From: Epiperipatus broadwayi
Taxonomy: Eukaryota > Onychophora > Udeonychophora > Euonychophora > Peripatidae
Assembly (NCBI GenBank): GCA_028023455.1
Contig: JAQFVV010012394.1
Coordinates: 28,165,010-28,229,009 of the forward strand
Reading direction: 5' to 3'
Length of the DNA: 64,000 bases
Part shown: positions 11,431-25,189 of the stretch, in pieces
Position numbering within the stretch: the first letter of the stretch is position 1
Layout: each line of letters starts with the position of its first letter
Translations under genes and position numbers: made by a program
The notes under the pieces: generated by a model
The model's database searches: none
Told to the model about the DNA's origin: nothing
What the model saw: the letters and a program-made list of their open reading frames with translations, nothing else

Positions 11431-13299
11431 AGACAGCCTCCTATGACAATGGCTTATTCTAACGAGGATGTCTGAAACACAGTCTTTCATACGGATAGTT
11501 GTACTATGAATGTAATTTTAATACAAACATTTAAATCAATTTTTAATAAATATTATCAAAATTTTTAAATAAATTAGAAGTTTTATCCATTTTTAAGTCA
11601 GTTATTTTTGATATTTACATTTAATATATACATATATTATTTTTGTTATTTTTAGGAATAAATATTAAAAGATTTTAAAATGGATAAAATTAAATACTAA
11701 TTTTAATTTATTAGTTGTACACATAATTATATAAGTATATTATATATGTATATGTTTATTATTATATATATATATGTATGGAGATAAATTATAAACATAT
11801 ATAATTATTTTTAAATTGTTAAATTTAAAATTTATGACAATATTTATAATAAATTACAAGATTTATATTAAAATAAGTTTTTTAAATGCTCAGATGATGA
11901 TTGTAAATCAATCAAAATTATTAATGAAATAAAAATAAATAACTATAAAAAGCATTGTATTCAATCAAGCATGTAGAAAGTGGATTTTTAAAGCTTGTAA
12001 AGTATTTATTTTTGTAAATTTTATAAGGGCTTGTATTTCAATATTAGACCTGTTGCACCGTTTCACCGTGATAAATGTGTAACATTGCGATTAGGTCAAA
12101 TAAATCCAATGCTGTTATGTGATCTGTATCAAGATGTGTTTTTTATCCGATCTCCGATCTGGTAACAAAAGAATTTTTCTTGTGCCTACTTTTTGTTTAA
12201 GACTTCATTCTGACAATAGCTTGATTTCAATTGCATTACATTTTTTTCACATGTTTTTTTATCCGATCTATTTTTTATTAAATCTATTATCACAATGTTT
12301 CTCAATGAATTAAAAAATATAACTTAATACTCTTGTAATTTCTACTGCAATATATATGTATCTTGGATGTGTTTTTAAGAAATCAATCAGTAAAAATACA
12401 ATTGTAATCTTATTGCAAATCATTCTTTCTTTGTTTATTCCCTACAGTTTTACGGAATAAATTTAGCATAACAAAAAACCATAAAAAAGAACCACAAACA
12501 TAATAATTACAAAATAAGCATGTGTATCCATCTTAAATGAATATTCAGAAATTTACTAATGTAATGTTTATAATAACTATAATAAAACCATTACATATAT
12601 ATAAATTAATAATGTCAAGAACTATTTCCCTTCTTTAACTAAATATCTTAATTTAACATTATATTTTATTACATCACCTATAAAAAATTTTATATTTCAA
12701 GCAATGAAGTGTGACCAAAAAAACAATCAATCTTTTGCTGGACATATATTTTTGTCAATAAACTTGAAGTCACCAGTATAACACAATTTCTATTTAATTC
12801 ACAATCTTCAATTTAGTATTAAAGTTTTAAGGGTGATTTAAAGGCAATTTGACTAAGACCTTTTTATATAAAAGTAAATTCACATTCAAACTTTGGTACT
12901 GATGTACCCAGCTACCAGTACTCTATTTTCTCTTTAACCGTTTCTTTAAAATACTACATCTAGGTCATGAAATAATGGGATAACTATTCGATAAATTTAA
13001 GACTCAACATATTTTACATACCTAAAATATAAGTGGATAAATAGTTAAAAAATAGAACAGAAAATAAAAATGAAACATATTTTCCTGTCATGAGTTACAA
13101 TAAATATTTTTTTTGTCACTTTTTAGAAATTAATTTAAAAATAAACATTGTGTTCATTAATTTTGTATAAATGTTTTTATTTGATAAAAAAAAAATAATT
13201 GAAACGTGTAATGTGACTTGTTCATTTAAATTGTTTTACTATTTTTTTTTTTAAATTATAGTTTTTTAAAACAATAAATGCCAAAATAAACCTCCTTAC
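11431..13299. other. Very A+T-rich non-coding DNA
   Basis: No gene supported. TATATA-type microsatellites lie near 11.73-11.78 kb. A slightly GC-richer patch near 12.05-12.12 kb has no recognisable content. Confidence 0.45.
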
Positions 13300-13635
13300 A
13301 TTATTCATTTTAGATCAAGGATTGTCTATGGTAGAGAAAAAAAAAAGCTAAGAGAAAGTTTGGAATGATTTTGCACTGTTCTTCCATGCTGCTAAATTAT
13401 TTGGTCCATATAAAATAGCGTTGCCTTTTAGGGTTGTTCCTTTAAATTGTTTTTATTTTATTTTTTTAGTTGGCAAAAAATAAAAATCTTACATTCTTTA
13501 GTTAGACTCAACTCATGTATGATGAAGAAAAGAACGCTAAGGCATAATTTAGTACTTTTCATTGTCCAACATGCTATCAAATTATTGGCCATATGAAGTG
13601 GTAATGCCTTTTTATTTTTGTGAAGTAAAAAAAAG
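13300..13635. repeat. Diverged tandem duplication, about 190-bp period
   Basis: The block at 13340-13440 (CATGCTGCTAAATTATTTGG onward) is repeated in diverged form at 13525-13620 (CATGCTATCAAATTATTGG), both ending in a GCCTTTT-like string. Confidence 0.55.
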
Positions 13636-13639
13636 AAAA

Positions 13640-16600
13640 CTATCCGGTGGTGGGAATACAAAAAAATAAAGTTTCATTTTAACTTTCTTTTAATTTATTA
13701 TTGTTGTTTCAAAGTAAACCAGTTCATTTTTATTAGTTATAGGACAGTAGTTATACTAATATTATCTTATTCTTTTTGTTACTAATGTTTCACATTATAC
13801 ACAAATTCATCAAAAATCATATTTTGCTAATGATTTCTCATATTTGCTCCACTTTTTATATTATGAACGAAAGATGTAAGCATGTTAACATGATCATCTA
13901 AATTCTAAATCCTAAAATGCATTAATACAAAAAAGACAGTAATCTTTGCAATAACATTATTTTAAATTATACAAAATATTAAAAAAAACTATCTGAGATA
14001 AAATTATTTATACAACCATATTTAAAAAAAAACGACAAAAAATATTTACATTCTGTTGATATTTTTCATCTACAAATACTCAACAGTGTATCAGTGACTA
14101 TTTTACCCTAACTAAAATGACAACTGATTTTAATATTATATTATTTTTTCTAATAAATTGAAAATACTATGAGGACCTGATAAAAACTATAATTCTATTA
14201 AAACAGTGGTGATAAATTTATGTGATGATGATGATGATATTTTAAATTGATGAAAAGAAGTATTTTGATCACTTTTTGAATAATGATGCAAAAAGCGAAC
14301 TTCTTTCAATACTATATCCAATGAATCTATTTATTTAGTTTTGGACAAAGAGTTTGATGAAGGTAAACTATTTTGTAACCTTAAAAATAGTTAAAGATTG
14401 AGTATCCTAATAGAATACCTTTGGAAGTTTTAAAAATATAATGATATAGAAACTTTTCAACTATTATAATAGAAAATCATTATCAACTATAACAAAAGTA
14501 CTTTCCTGAATTTCATTTAATAGACTGGTTTAATAATCATAAATAATGATTATTATCAATGATTTATTGTGATTTTAAAGTACCAAAAAGCACAATAGAC
14601 ATGGTTTTAGTTCTGAAGAAAATGCATCACGATAAAAGTTTTGACATTATACTATTTTTATTGCTTTAGACAACACAATTGCTGAATTAATTAAAAAGAT
14701 ATGTGATTTTGTAAAATTAACTGATAATCCACTAAAGTATATTCATAATATACAGCTTCTAGCATGAAGGAATGACAATAAGTGTTATTATTGATAGTAA
14801 AAAATTTAAATGAATTAGTTTTATAGAGGTATTTGTAAGAACATTATTCATTTTTATGATAGTAAATTTAAGAAATCTCTGGAATAGTTTATAAGTGGTT
14901 TCACAACAAAGTTCTTAATTTTAACTGATTAAAAATAAAAAATATTTTCTTGGTATTTGGATTTGCAATTTGCTTTTAAAGGATAATATATAGCACATTC
15001 TTAGATTGATTTAGTAATTTACATTTAAAAAATACAATGTCTTGTAAGCCAGTGATGGGAAAAAAATTTCAGCAACTTTTAGCTATGAGAAAATGAATCA
15101 GCCTAAATACTTCAGTAATATTTTATTCATACTTGGATTATTACATTGATATGCATCATAATCTTAGCTGCATTCACAATTTACAAAATATATCATTATT
15201 ATGAAATAGCCAATCAATATAAATTAATTAATATAAGACTATTATTCTGCCAATTTTATTGTATATGGAGATAAATATAATTTCATTTAATTTTTTTTTT
15301 TAAAAAAAAAAAAAGCAGTGGAAAAAATTCCTTTGAAGATAATTCAAAAATTCTGGATAAGATCATCCAATAATCTTGACAATTTGTTGAATGAGGAGCT
15401 ATATACAAAGACAAATCTTCATTGAAGCAAACGAGCCATTTTTAAAAAAAATATTTTATGATGAAATTGAGTATGGTTTTTATAGTAGAGGCAGATCCGA
15501 TTTATTACTGTAAAAATTATCTCAAGTATTCTCTAAAGTGATATAATACTGACTGTTTTCATTGGAAGAATATGACTGAAGTTAAAGAGCAATAGAGTTA
15601 TAAGTAGACTACAAAAGAAGTAATATATATGGTTAAATTTGTGGTCAATGTAATTATCATAAAACTCATTTTTAATGTTTTATTCTTTTTTGATGCCTAT
15701 TTTTTTCCCTTCCAGAATTAATGCAATCATACTCATTTACAAGTTTCTGCTAACTATTCTTATTAAATATTTCATTTCTAAGTAAGCACATTTATTATAT
15801 AGGTATTGTTTAGAAAATTCATCATAGTAAAATAAGGTTTATTGTTAACATTCTTTCATAGTAAAATAATTATATAATTTTGTTCCTTCTAATGTTGTCG
15901 GTTACAACATTACATTTTAGATTAACTGAATTAAAAATATTTAAGCTGCCATATTTATCTATAAATTCTCTGACTTATTAGCATAGAAAGAATATGGTTT
16001 CAAATAGAATAAGAAAAGCAAACAATAGTAATCTTGAAACAAAAATTATCATATATTCAAATTTCTGAGTTTGCGGATTAACAAATGCTAATCAATAAGT
16101 TCAAGTAAGCTTGAAGGTCAGTTAAATTTATTAATCATATATCTACACATCATGGTTAAGAACCCAAATTTTTCATATACTTAGTTTTAAAATTTTTTTT
16201 ATTACGGACTATAATGTACTGACATCAATTCTCAATAAACTTGAAGAGATATGCCAGCTCCAATCATATATGACAGAAGTATTTGTGCAGTAAATTTATT
16301 TAGAATTTGTTTATTTAGATGCATGGTTGTTTTTATTTTTGCAGACTGTAACAGTTTATCTTATCAAGATTAAATATTAACATCATATTAAGTTTTGGAT
16401 TACAATAGTAGGAATATTTACATTTAAACTGCCATAACTTTCTAAATTGTAACAAAATCATGAAACCACAAATCCAAAGGAATAACTTATTTTTGCTGCA
16501 ATCTTTTAATATATTTTCACCATCATTTTAATATTTCAGAGATGCTTACATATTATCCCTTTGCTGGAAATTTGCCAGGCATTTTTTTTTTTTAATTATT

Positions 16601-16740
16601 CATTTTCAGGGGTGTCAAATAAATCTTGAAGACAATATGGCTAACTAGAAATTGTTATATTTAATTTTTTTATATATAATATTGTAAAAATATAAGAAAT
16701 TACACAAAAGACCACAACTGATTGTGATTAAAATAAATTT
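13640..16740. other. A+T-rich non-coding DNA
   Basis: No gene recognised. A short GAT microsatellite lies at about 14226-14240, and a T12-A13 tract at about 15291-15315. Confidence 0.45.
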
Positions 16741-16747
16741 AATATAA

Positions 16748-16936
16748 CTACAGTAAACTTGGAACAGTTACAATAAAGCACTCGCAGGTCTCTTTTGCAA
16801 AAGTCATTGAATAATCATAGCTGTGGAAGTATTCTCCCCTGCTGGTTAATACCCTGTAATTTTGAAAATACTCTACTACATGATCTTCTATTAATGGAAG
16901 ATCCCACATTTTAAACCTTTTGGCAAAATGTTCCAA
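16748..16936 (-). CDS. Unidentified short reading frame
   Basis: Minus strand, 62 codons ending in TAG. The frame reads through HFAKRFKMWDLPLIEDHVVE, FQNYRVLTSRGEYFHSYDYS and ETCECFIVTVPSLL. Codon use and GC content look more coding-like than the flanks. There is no clear acceptor upstream, only a T/A-rich tract, and the first codon in the open frame is TTG. I do not recognise the family. It could be an isolated exon, an eroded retrocopy or a fragment of an unknown transposon. Confidence 0.3.
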   Translation of the reverse strand: MEHFAKRFKMWDLPLIEDHVVEYFQNYRVLTSRGEYFHSYDYSMTFAKETCECFIVTVPSLL

Positions 16937-17054
16937 ATCAAAAAAAAAATAACAAAGATGTTCAATGACAACTTATGCTAAACGTAAAAAAAATCATGAT
17001 AATGTTTGCAATGACGTTTGTATGTTATAATAGATATTAGAAAAAAATAATTGC

Positions 17055-17750
17055 TTTTTAAATATTTTTTCAACTTAAGAAGTAATACATGTTCGGTAAA
17101 TATTTATAATATGTATAAAGAAAAAAAAGAAATTAATGTTGAGAGTGGAATTTATAAGAGATTTCTTAATATTTTTTAAACTTAAGAAGTAAACATGTTT
17201 GGTAAAATAATTTTAAAAAAAAACAACAAACAAATTCTTAAGTTTTAACTAGTAATTACATTTCAGCATTGTTTGAACTTCTTATAATCAATGAATAATG
17301 CGATGGTCAAACTCATTATTTGTCTTATATAAAAACAGTTCAACTGTTGATAAAAAAATTGAAAGTTAACAGAAATTCCATACAAAAAATAATGAGTTTG
17401 AATTGTTTATTCTTCTTTTTTATGTTTGACAAAATAGCTTAGAGAAAAGTATGCAACTCTCTTATCTGTTAATCAGACTGTGGTTAGTTAATATATAAAT
17501 AAAATATTATCAAGATATTTTTATCTTCCAAATGCTTTTAACATTCTTAAATTTTAACTTTAACATTGTTTAAACTTCGTATAATCAACGAATAATGTGA
17601 TGGACAAATTCATTATTTGCCTTATATAAAAACAATTCAACTATCGGTAAAAAAATTGAAAGTCAACAGAAATTCCATACAAAAAATAATGAGTTTGAAA
17701 AGTTCATTCTTCTTTTTTTTATGCTTAGCAAAATAGTTTAGAGAATTTTT
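17055..17750. repeat. Tandem duplication, about 300-bp period
   Basis: The 220-bp block at 17230-17450 recurs at 17540-17750 with roughly 85 percent identity. Both contain TATAAAAACA[G/A]TTCAACT, AACAGAAATTCCATAC and AAAAAATAATGAGTTTGAA. A shorter related repeat (TTAAGAAGTAA[A/T]ACATGTT) lies upstream at 17078-17205. Confidence 0.7.
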
Positions 17751-19080
17751 TTTTTTACGTTTGTATGTGCAACTTGTTGGATCAATTTTATGAGGTTGAA
17801 TATGTACATACTTTAGTGAATTTTTAAAACTGAATTTTAGTTAAAACATTTGAACTTTTTAGTGAATTCTTCTATAGATGCACTTATTTCATTCAATACA
17901 TGAAGTTTTCATCCTTGGTAAGTACCTACATTTTTTCAAGTAAAAATAAGGCACACCAACAGAATTTTATCATGTCCCTTTATATTTTAAATAAATAAAA
18001 AAAACATCAACTTCTTTTAAGAAATAGAAAGGCTTGTATTATTATGTCAGCTATCATAAAGAGTTTCAATAGATGATAAAAGAAATGTCACAATTTTAGC
18101 ATATGTATATATATTTTTTAATCTAGAAAAAATAAGTGTCCTTAAGTATCTCTGATGGATAATAACATTTTTTTTAACAGATCTTAGTTAGTTTTCTTAG
18201 GATGCAGAAATTGAATTAAAAAAAATATATATATCATTACTAAGCAGATGAAATGACTACCCATTAAATCTTATATTGAATGACTTCATTTTCAAAATCA
18301 ATAATTTATTGATGAAATTTATGGATAATGCCACCTCACAATTCATTATCATCATCAAGATCACCAACAAGTGTAACAACAATAATGATGATGATAAATT
18401 TAATTTATTAAAGTAAATAATTTTGTACTAAAATATCATGCATGGAGCCAAACAAAAAAATATGCATGTGAAATTTCAAACATAAAATATTAATGTAATA
18501 TAAAACAGTTAATTAAAAATAAAAAGTTTTTCATTATTATTAATTACAATCCAATCTATAATTCATTTTCTAAATTATTTTCTTGATCAGTCACTAACAT
18601 TAATTTTAATCTTTCTTATAAATATATTATAATATTTTGTATCAAGATAACATTTTCAATACATTCTATGGGTTTTAAAATATATTGGCTCAATTAGTAA
18701 ACCACAATCGCATGATCCAGTTAACATTACTTTTTGAAAGTCATTTTTATTGTTTTTTTTTAAAATTTAAAATAGTCACACAAAATGTTTAAAACAAGTA
18801 AGTGATTGATGGTTAAACTCCAGCATATTTAAATTTATTCAAACGTTTTCTAAACAAAAGGTTTAAACAAAATAATTCTTATTGTAAAGTTTTGAAGCGT
18901 TTGTGGAGATTTCAAGTAATATGCACTGCAGTACTATGCTACAATATTATTCCATAATATAATCTTCTTAAATATATCTTTTTATATACATTTAATAGAA
19001 CAAATTTATGTAAAAAATGTCACTGTAGAAAAGAAAAAAAATCAATTTTTTAAATTTCATTTGAAGGGAAAGAATATGTT
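17751..19080. other. A+T-rich non-coding DNA
   Basis: No gene or repeat family recognised. A few ATC/GAT-rich simple stretches lie near 18.34-18.4 kb. Confidence 0.45.
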
Positions 19081-19084
19081 TATC

Positions 19085-20210
19085 CCAATGTAGAGGTTCA
19101 TTCAAAACCAACCAAGGTAAAGTACTGTTGTAGATCTAATAATTTTTTGACATGTAAGTTGATCCAGATAAGGTATTTCAATTAAAATATCTTTTACTGG
19201 AACATTTTTCAAGGAATATAGTATACATTGATATTTATTAACATTTAAAAGCAATCTATTTTTATTCATCCATTATGCTATTTTTACCAAATCCTCATTT
19301 ACAAGTTTGTTTAACAGATGGCATAAAATTGCTGAATTAACCAAGGTAATATCATCCGCAAAACAAAAATACTGGAATAAAGAAAAAGATTCAGCAAATA
19401 ATTAATATGAATAGTAACAATAAAGGTTCAAAGCCTGAACCCTATGGTACTCCATATCTGATTATTTCAGATTTAATCAACATATTGTTAATTTTAATAA
19501 ATTGGATTCTACTTCTTAAATAAGATTTAAATCATCCAAGCATATTAACCCTTAAATAATTAAATTAAATTAATAATAAATTATGAGGAACACAATCAAA
19601 TGTGATAACTGAAACATGGTTAGATAAAGCCAATTCTATAGATTTTTCTGGTAAAGAACCAAATTTCTTAAATGAAAACAAATTATATTTATAAAAACAT
19701 ATATATTTAAGATATATATATATATTTATTTAATACATAATTCCAAAAGCTGGATTGTTAATAAAATAGAACTCGGTCTGCAGTTTTAACAATCCTTTTC
19801 TTCATTTTTATATATAGGTGTAACAGATGATTTTAAGCAATCTATAAATATTCCTGAATAAATAGAAAAATTAGACAAAAAAGATAATACTGGCACAAAA
19901 AAGAAAATATTTTCATTTAATATTTTACCATCCAAACTAACCTCTTATGTCTAATTTTATATAGATATTAGAAATTTTCAAATTCAAATAAAAGAATTCA
20001 TGATATATTTCTCATAATCAAAAACATAAGAGATCTATAATTATTAATAAAATTATTCATTAAAAATTCTACGATATGTACAAAAAAGTGATCGAAGTGA
20101 TGAATTATTAGTTTTGAATTACTCCAAAGATCAATAAATGTTTCATTAACCTTTAATCTAGAAAATTGTGAAAATCTTTCTTTAAAAATACATTTTTTAA
20201 TAACAACCCA
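19085..20210 (-). pseudogene. CR1/Jockey-like LINE reverse transcriptase remnant
   Basis: Minus-strand translation, with several stops and frame changes, recovers conserved reverse transcriptase landmarks in order. They are a DCVPHNLLL-like block (from AFDxVPHxLLL), FKSYLRSRIQFIKINN, then IRYGVPxGS followed by EPLLLLF (family motif GVPQGSxLGPLLF). A degraded FxDD block (GDDITLVNSA, second residue not A) and LLLNVNKYQCI follow. These are motifs of the CR1/L2/Jockey type, not of RTE, so this is a third LINE lineage in the window. It is too decayed to assign a clade with certainty. Confidence 0.65.
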
Positions 20211-20255
20211 AAAGTTGCTTAATTTGGTTGATTTTAAAAAATAAATTTAAACAGA

Positions 20256-20474
20256 ATGGAAAAGCATTATAGGTTTAATTATATCTTTCTTTATTTCTCT
20301 GTCAAGGACTTTTATTTGAGCTCTAAATTCTTCATTAGAAGAAACTTTTGCAGAATTTTATACAATTTGTTTTTTTTTCTGCTTCTTTTGATGTTAATTC
20401 ATTGGTTATCCAATTATTTCTTTTTTAAATCTTTTTTTATATGTTTTATAAAAGAACAACTTCAAAATCTTTAA
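20256..20474. other. Probable upstream continuation of the CR1-like remnant
   Basis: The minus strand here has scraps of Lys/Glu-rich reading frame but no clear motif. The plus-strand open frame is Phe/Leu-rich, as expected by chance from T-rich DNA. Confidence 0.25.
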
Positions 20475-20989
20475 TCTTATCAACAAATAATGAAATGACA
20501 CAATTTATATTATTCATCTCAAAGATTAGATTATAGTGTTATTAAAGAATGAGGTAATACTCTTAAAACTTTTTCATAAGAGAAAATTTCTTAATATGAA
20601 CAATGATTTCTCTGTGGTCCATAACACATCATTGCAATAATGACATTTTCAAAAAAATATTTTCAAGATATCTAACAAATATATGGCCAATAAGTGAAGA
20701 AGATGATGATAATAATACGTATAATAAATTGTATATGACTGTAATCCATAAAATATACTGTCATAATAGCTTAGTATTTATGTAAAAAATAAAAGTATTG
20801 ACTAAAATAGTTAAACCCCATTGATTATATATTTCTAAGGACTATTATCACATTGCATGACCATTATGTGAAATTTCAAAATGATACTTTTTTCGTCATT
20901 ATATGTATTTCAATTTTATTGCTAATGATTAATTTATTAATAGCAAGCAAACAGAAATGATAGATACCAAGTATGTTAAATAAGAATAC

Positions 20990-21460
20990 AAATATCAGTT
21001 ATGAATCAGAAGAGCAATTATCTTTACTCTACACTAGAGCCATCTAGGCCACGATTTAGTAATCAATAGACATGAGAAGGCATAGTGCTATAGAACTCTG
21101 ACCACTAGACCAGTTTGTGATTTTTGCCTTTGTCAATGAAGACTAGGATTCAAAGCTGGAACTAATGCACTCGACCTGATGTCAAACTTATGTAACTATG
21201 CAAGTGAGTTAACCTGGGTTTAAAACCTTAGTGTTTTTTTAAATTTCAATACATTAACTTGATTAGCACAAAGAAATAGAAGGTATCTGCTAAATGCAAT
21301 AGTGCATTAGTTTCATATGCGAATCCTATATTTCACTGATAAAGGCGAATGCTAAAAACAGTTACAGAAATAAAAATTTTATAACATTGTACTATTTGGT
21401 ATTCTGTGATTATTTAAACTTACAATAAACAAATCTAGTACAAAATAAAGATGGTCAGCA
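20990..21460 (-). mobile_element. SINE-like repeat with tRNA-type head
   Basis: On the minus strand at about 21088-21113 the string TGGTCTAGTGGTCAGAG matches the A-box region of tRNA-Glu/Asp-type genes. A degraded B-box-like string (GATTACTAAATC) follows about 35 nt later. The body (21130-21460) matches the copies at 21.54-21.86, 29.64-29.80 and 62.49-62.79 kb, including a TTTCACTGATAAAGGC-like block and a TTTACAATAAAC-like block. This supports a tRNA-derived, pol III-type retroposon that depended on a LINE for copying. The copy is old. Confidence 0.55.
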
Positions 21461-21539
21461 TAACTGCTCTTGGAAAGATATAAATATCATGTGATGTGTG
21501 CTAGCTAAAAAGTAAGATCATATATTTGTCACACAACTC

Positions 21540-21860
21540 AGATCTCTAAAACACCTAGTAAGTGATCTGATATTAAATCTATATAACTATGCAAGCAACT
21601 TAGCTTGGGTTTAAAACCTTAGATTTTTTTTAATTTCAAAATATTAGTTTGAATAAGACAAAGAAATAAAAGATGGTTTCTAATTTAATTACATGAGTGT
21701 AATAGTTCCAGCTTTAATGCGTAGTCTTTATTCATGAGGCAAAGACTAGAAAGTAGTCTGAAAATGGGAAGTTTATAGCATTTTATCACTGGTGATCACT
21801 GATTATTCAAGTTTACAGTAGATGACTCTAGTATAGAATAAAGACAATTACACCTGGAAG
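21540..21860 (-). repeat. SINE-like repeat, second copy
   Basis: Same body as the preceding repeat: AACTTAGCTTGGGTTTAAAACC, then AGACAAAGAAATAAAAGATGG, then TTTACAGTAGATGACTCTAG. The head is missing or too diverged to see. Confidence 0.55.
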
Positions 21861-22138
21861 CATATGAGAGTCATGTTATGTTGTTGTAAATATAGACTGG
21901 AAGATTTAATATTTTCCGCAAAAATTAAAATGAAGTATCCATATGTTAGATACTGCTAATAATGAATAAACTCACCATTCAGTGGAGAGTTATCTTGACA
22001 ATATAACATTAAAATGTCACCAAAGCATTAGAAAGCCGAATAATTATTTAAAATACAATACAAAATATAAACTATAATTCAGAAAAATGCACAAAATGTT
22101 ACTATAATAGAAAAGATAAAAGAATATCAGAAAGTTAC

Positions 22139-22295
22139 TGGAATAATTATAAATTTATTTAAACGCACATTTATTACATAAATAATATTCATTAAGGCTG
22201 TAGCCTCAAGCACATGCGAGGTCCCTACTATCGCATTTTATATGCACGTGCTTGAGGCTACAGCCTTAATGAATATTATTTATGGAATAATTATA
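22139..22295 (-). mobile_element. Foldback retroposon F2, copy 2
   Basis: Arms at 22177-22217 and 22244-22284 are inverted with one mismatch, around a spacer containing GAGGTCCCTACTATCGC. Read on the minus strand, the right arm is followed by the same tail as the copies at 3.6 and 57.9 kb. The 13-bp repeat TGGAATAATTATA flanks the whole (22139-22151 and 22283-22295) and is identical on both sides. The layout is an antisense 5' copy plus a sense 3' copy with tail inside a 13-bp duplication. Confidence 0.75.
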
Positions 22296-22299
22296 GTAA

Positions 22300-24840
22300 T
22301 ACTTTATAGTACTATGCAAAAGAACAGGTTTTTTCTTCAAAATTTCTACAGTAATGGCATAATTCATGTTGTTATTTTGCTAATTGCACACTATATACAA
22401 TGCTTGATCAAATGTTTTTTTTTTAAATCAGTGGGAGATAAAAACTCTATATGATGAAATATATTTTCCTTTTTTCTTTTGGTTATTGGCAGTATTTTAT
22501 TGCTGGCTAAATTTTCTATACATATCTTTCAAAAAGTTAAACCTCTGATAAACGGAACAAATTACATGAGAGATCTTTTGGATAAATCATTTTCAGTACT
22601 ATAAAATAAAAAAGCAACTGATCAAATTGTGGTTCCTGACATTAAATCTTTTTACTATATTTAGCTTTATCAAAAGTAGCCCTTTTAATGGCAAACTTTT
22701 ACCCTTTTAAAATTATACATGTTAAAATAAATAGAATGTTTGCTTGTAATTTCTTTTATTTATAAAATAATTTATTTACTTTTATGAATAAACTATTTGT
22801 TTTGATTGGCTCATTTTAAAATTTTATTCCTCAGAATCATTAGCATTCAATTTATTTTTTTTAGGAAAATTGTTTAGTTAGAAAAAAGAATTTATTTATT
22901 TATTCATTCATTCATTCAAAAAAATGATTTATTTATTTTTATAAATTATTTCACTTAGTATTCATTCCAAAATATTATGTTGCAGAATTGTTCTTATTAC
23001 TTAAAAGGTAAACATGCTTTTGAATATATGATATACTCCATTTTTACTACCTTGACATTTGTAATATTTTAAATACTAGTATATTTTATATATCAAGAGT
23101 CTAGATGTAATATAGGGGATTTGAACACAGACTTTCAAGCTCCCTATGACCATTCACACCTTATGTATTTCTATCAGTTTTTCTGAGAATAATTGTTTTT
23201 GAGGGCAGCACGTTTGACACATCAATTAAAACATAGTAATTTGTTATCTATATATACTGAACAATGATAAAAATATGCAAGAGATTGTGGTCTGGGCCAA
23301 CTGATGAGTATTGGTTCAGCATCTTTTTCATATATCTTTGGTCATATGTTTATGATTACATACTTCCACAAGATGTTAAAAATAGATAAAAAACAATTTC
23401 CTACCTTGGATGAAAGTGATGTACTGAAAATTACAGAAATATTATTAAGAACTTATGTTTTTTAAACAGTAAAATAAACTTTTATTATGATTATAAATGA
23501 CAAATATAAATAGGAATTATAGAGTTTACATTTGGGGATAGTTTACTCAAATATCTTTTGACGGCCAAGATTTTAAAGTCCTCTAAGAATATTGTACCAT
23601 AATAACAATTTGATAATACCTCCAAAATATATAATAAATTGCAAATATAAATCTTTTACCCCAGACAGATTCAACCCCTTTCCCCCCAAAAAAACCCCCC
23701 ACTCTTCAAGTTTAATAACAGTAAATTTAATTATTGTAAATACTTACTACGACCAAGGATACAGTTTTGTAAAGCTTTATCAAAGTAGAGATTGCAATGC
23801 TATGCCCAATAAAAATACACTTTAAAAGAAATTATAGTATTTATCAAGATTACTTAAAAATGGTTCTGAGTAAGCTTGGGATTAGTAGACTTACCATACA
23901 TATATCATTTTTACAGTCCCAAAAAACTAATACTCCAAGGTTCCTGCATGTTAAATGATATCTGTTAAAAAAAAAAAAACCAAAAAAAACAAAGACACTA
24001 CTGTGATCAATGAAGCAATTATTTCCAAATTAATTTTTCTCTAAAATTGCCCTGATGCCTAAACAATTCAGTTCTACTCTAGTAATAAGTGCTTTTAAAA
24101 ACTTTTGCAGTCATGTGTTGAGGCTAGTTAATCCAATTTAGAAGAGAAAACTAATTTGATCAGATTAAACAGTATCTTGTAATAGTTTTATCAATTTTAA
24201 TTGCCTTGACAATTCATGATATTATTATTTGGCAACACTCAGTACAAATTACATGGCATTTAACTAGCAGCAATCAACACAATTGTACCATTATTTTACA
24301 TTTATTCTTAGTAATTTATTTTTGCAAAACTAGCAAATGAAGATCAAAAATTATATATTAAATCGGAAGTCTTTTTCTAATATTTTTCAGGTCCACTACA
24401 GTTTTTAGCTTGATAATCTTGTGCATTTGAGAATATCTTCAACATTTGATTTGAAAGCCTTTCAAGATTCTAACAAAAAAACGATCCTAAGAAGAAAATC
24501 TGCCAACCTAAATTCTAGACTTTATTTTGAACAGATGAACGTCATGAATAAATAGATATTTACACAAAATATCTAAAATCAAAGCCATCATGAAAAATTA
24601 ATTGATTCTGCTTTTATTGCTTAATATAAAATAACATATTTTTAGCATTGACGTAATATATGAAAATCTTTTTTACGAGAATGGATATCACTTTTTTTAA
24701 TGTACAAATCAATTGTAATCCTCACAATATTGAAAAAAACAACAACAACATTTGGTTATCAGAGTTAAAATAAATCAATTAAATGTGGGTTATATTATGA
24801 GCTTCAATGTCTGAAAATATCTAAATATATTTTTGCTAAA
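22300..24840. other. A+T-rich non-coding DNA
   Basis: No gene recognised. A C-run patch lies at 23.69-23.70 kb. A short plus-strand open frame near 24.40-24.54 kb looked coding-like but has no clean splice entry. Confidence 0.45.
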
Positions 24841-24842
24841 TG

Positions 24843-25005
24843 TTTGTGTGCATATTTATGTATACACAAAATAAGTATTATTAGTTAAATAATATTATAA
24901 TTGTAAAACTAAATGAATTGCTAAGTGTGTGTGTATATTTATATATACACAAAATAAGTATTATAAATGATATTATAACGGTAAACTAAATGTATGTGTG
25001 TGGAT
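24843..25005. repeat. Tandem duplication, about 95-bp period
   Basis: TATACACAAAATAAGTATTA and a following AATATTATAA...GTAAA-CTAAATG block occur twice, each preceded by a GTGTGTG-type run. Confidence 0.65.
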
Positions 25006-25189
25006 GCCAATGGCATTCACAATATTTTATAAAGGCAATTAGTCTAATTAAATAGTTGAATTAATGGAAAAACTATAAACTTATCAAGAAAGTTAGATAA
25101 ATCCAAGCAAAGAATTAAGATAAAGTAAACAAAGCCATTGCAATCCTTAATGTTTAGTTTCTGATCAGATTTAATGATAATAGAAACAT

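Noticed and set aside
12119-12313. Plus-strand 64-codon frame
   Set aside because: Phe/Leu/Ser-rich with no motif. Length is within chance for a 64-kb window.
22242-22454. Plus-strand 70-codon open frame
   Set aside because: It begins in the right arm of the F2 element and continues into random A+T-rich DNA.
24404-24544. Possible plus-strand exon ending QMNVMNK
   Set aside because: A stop lies between the best acceptor and the open frame, and no partner exon was found.
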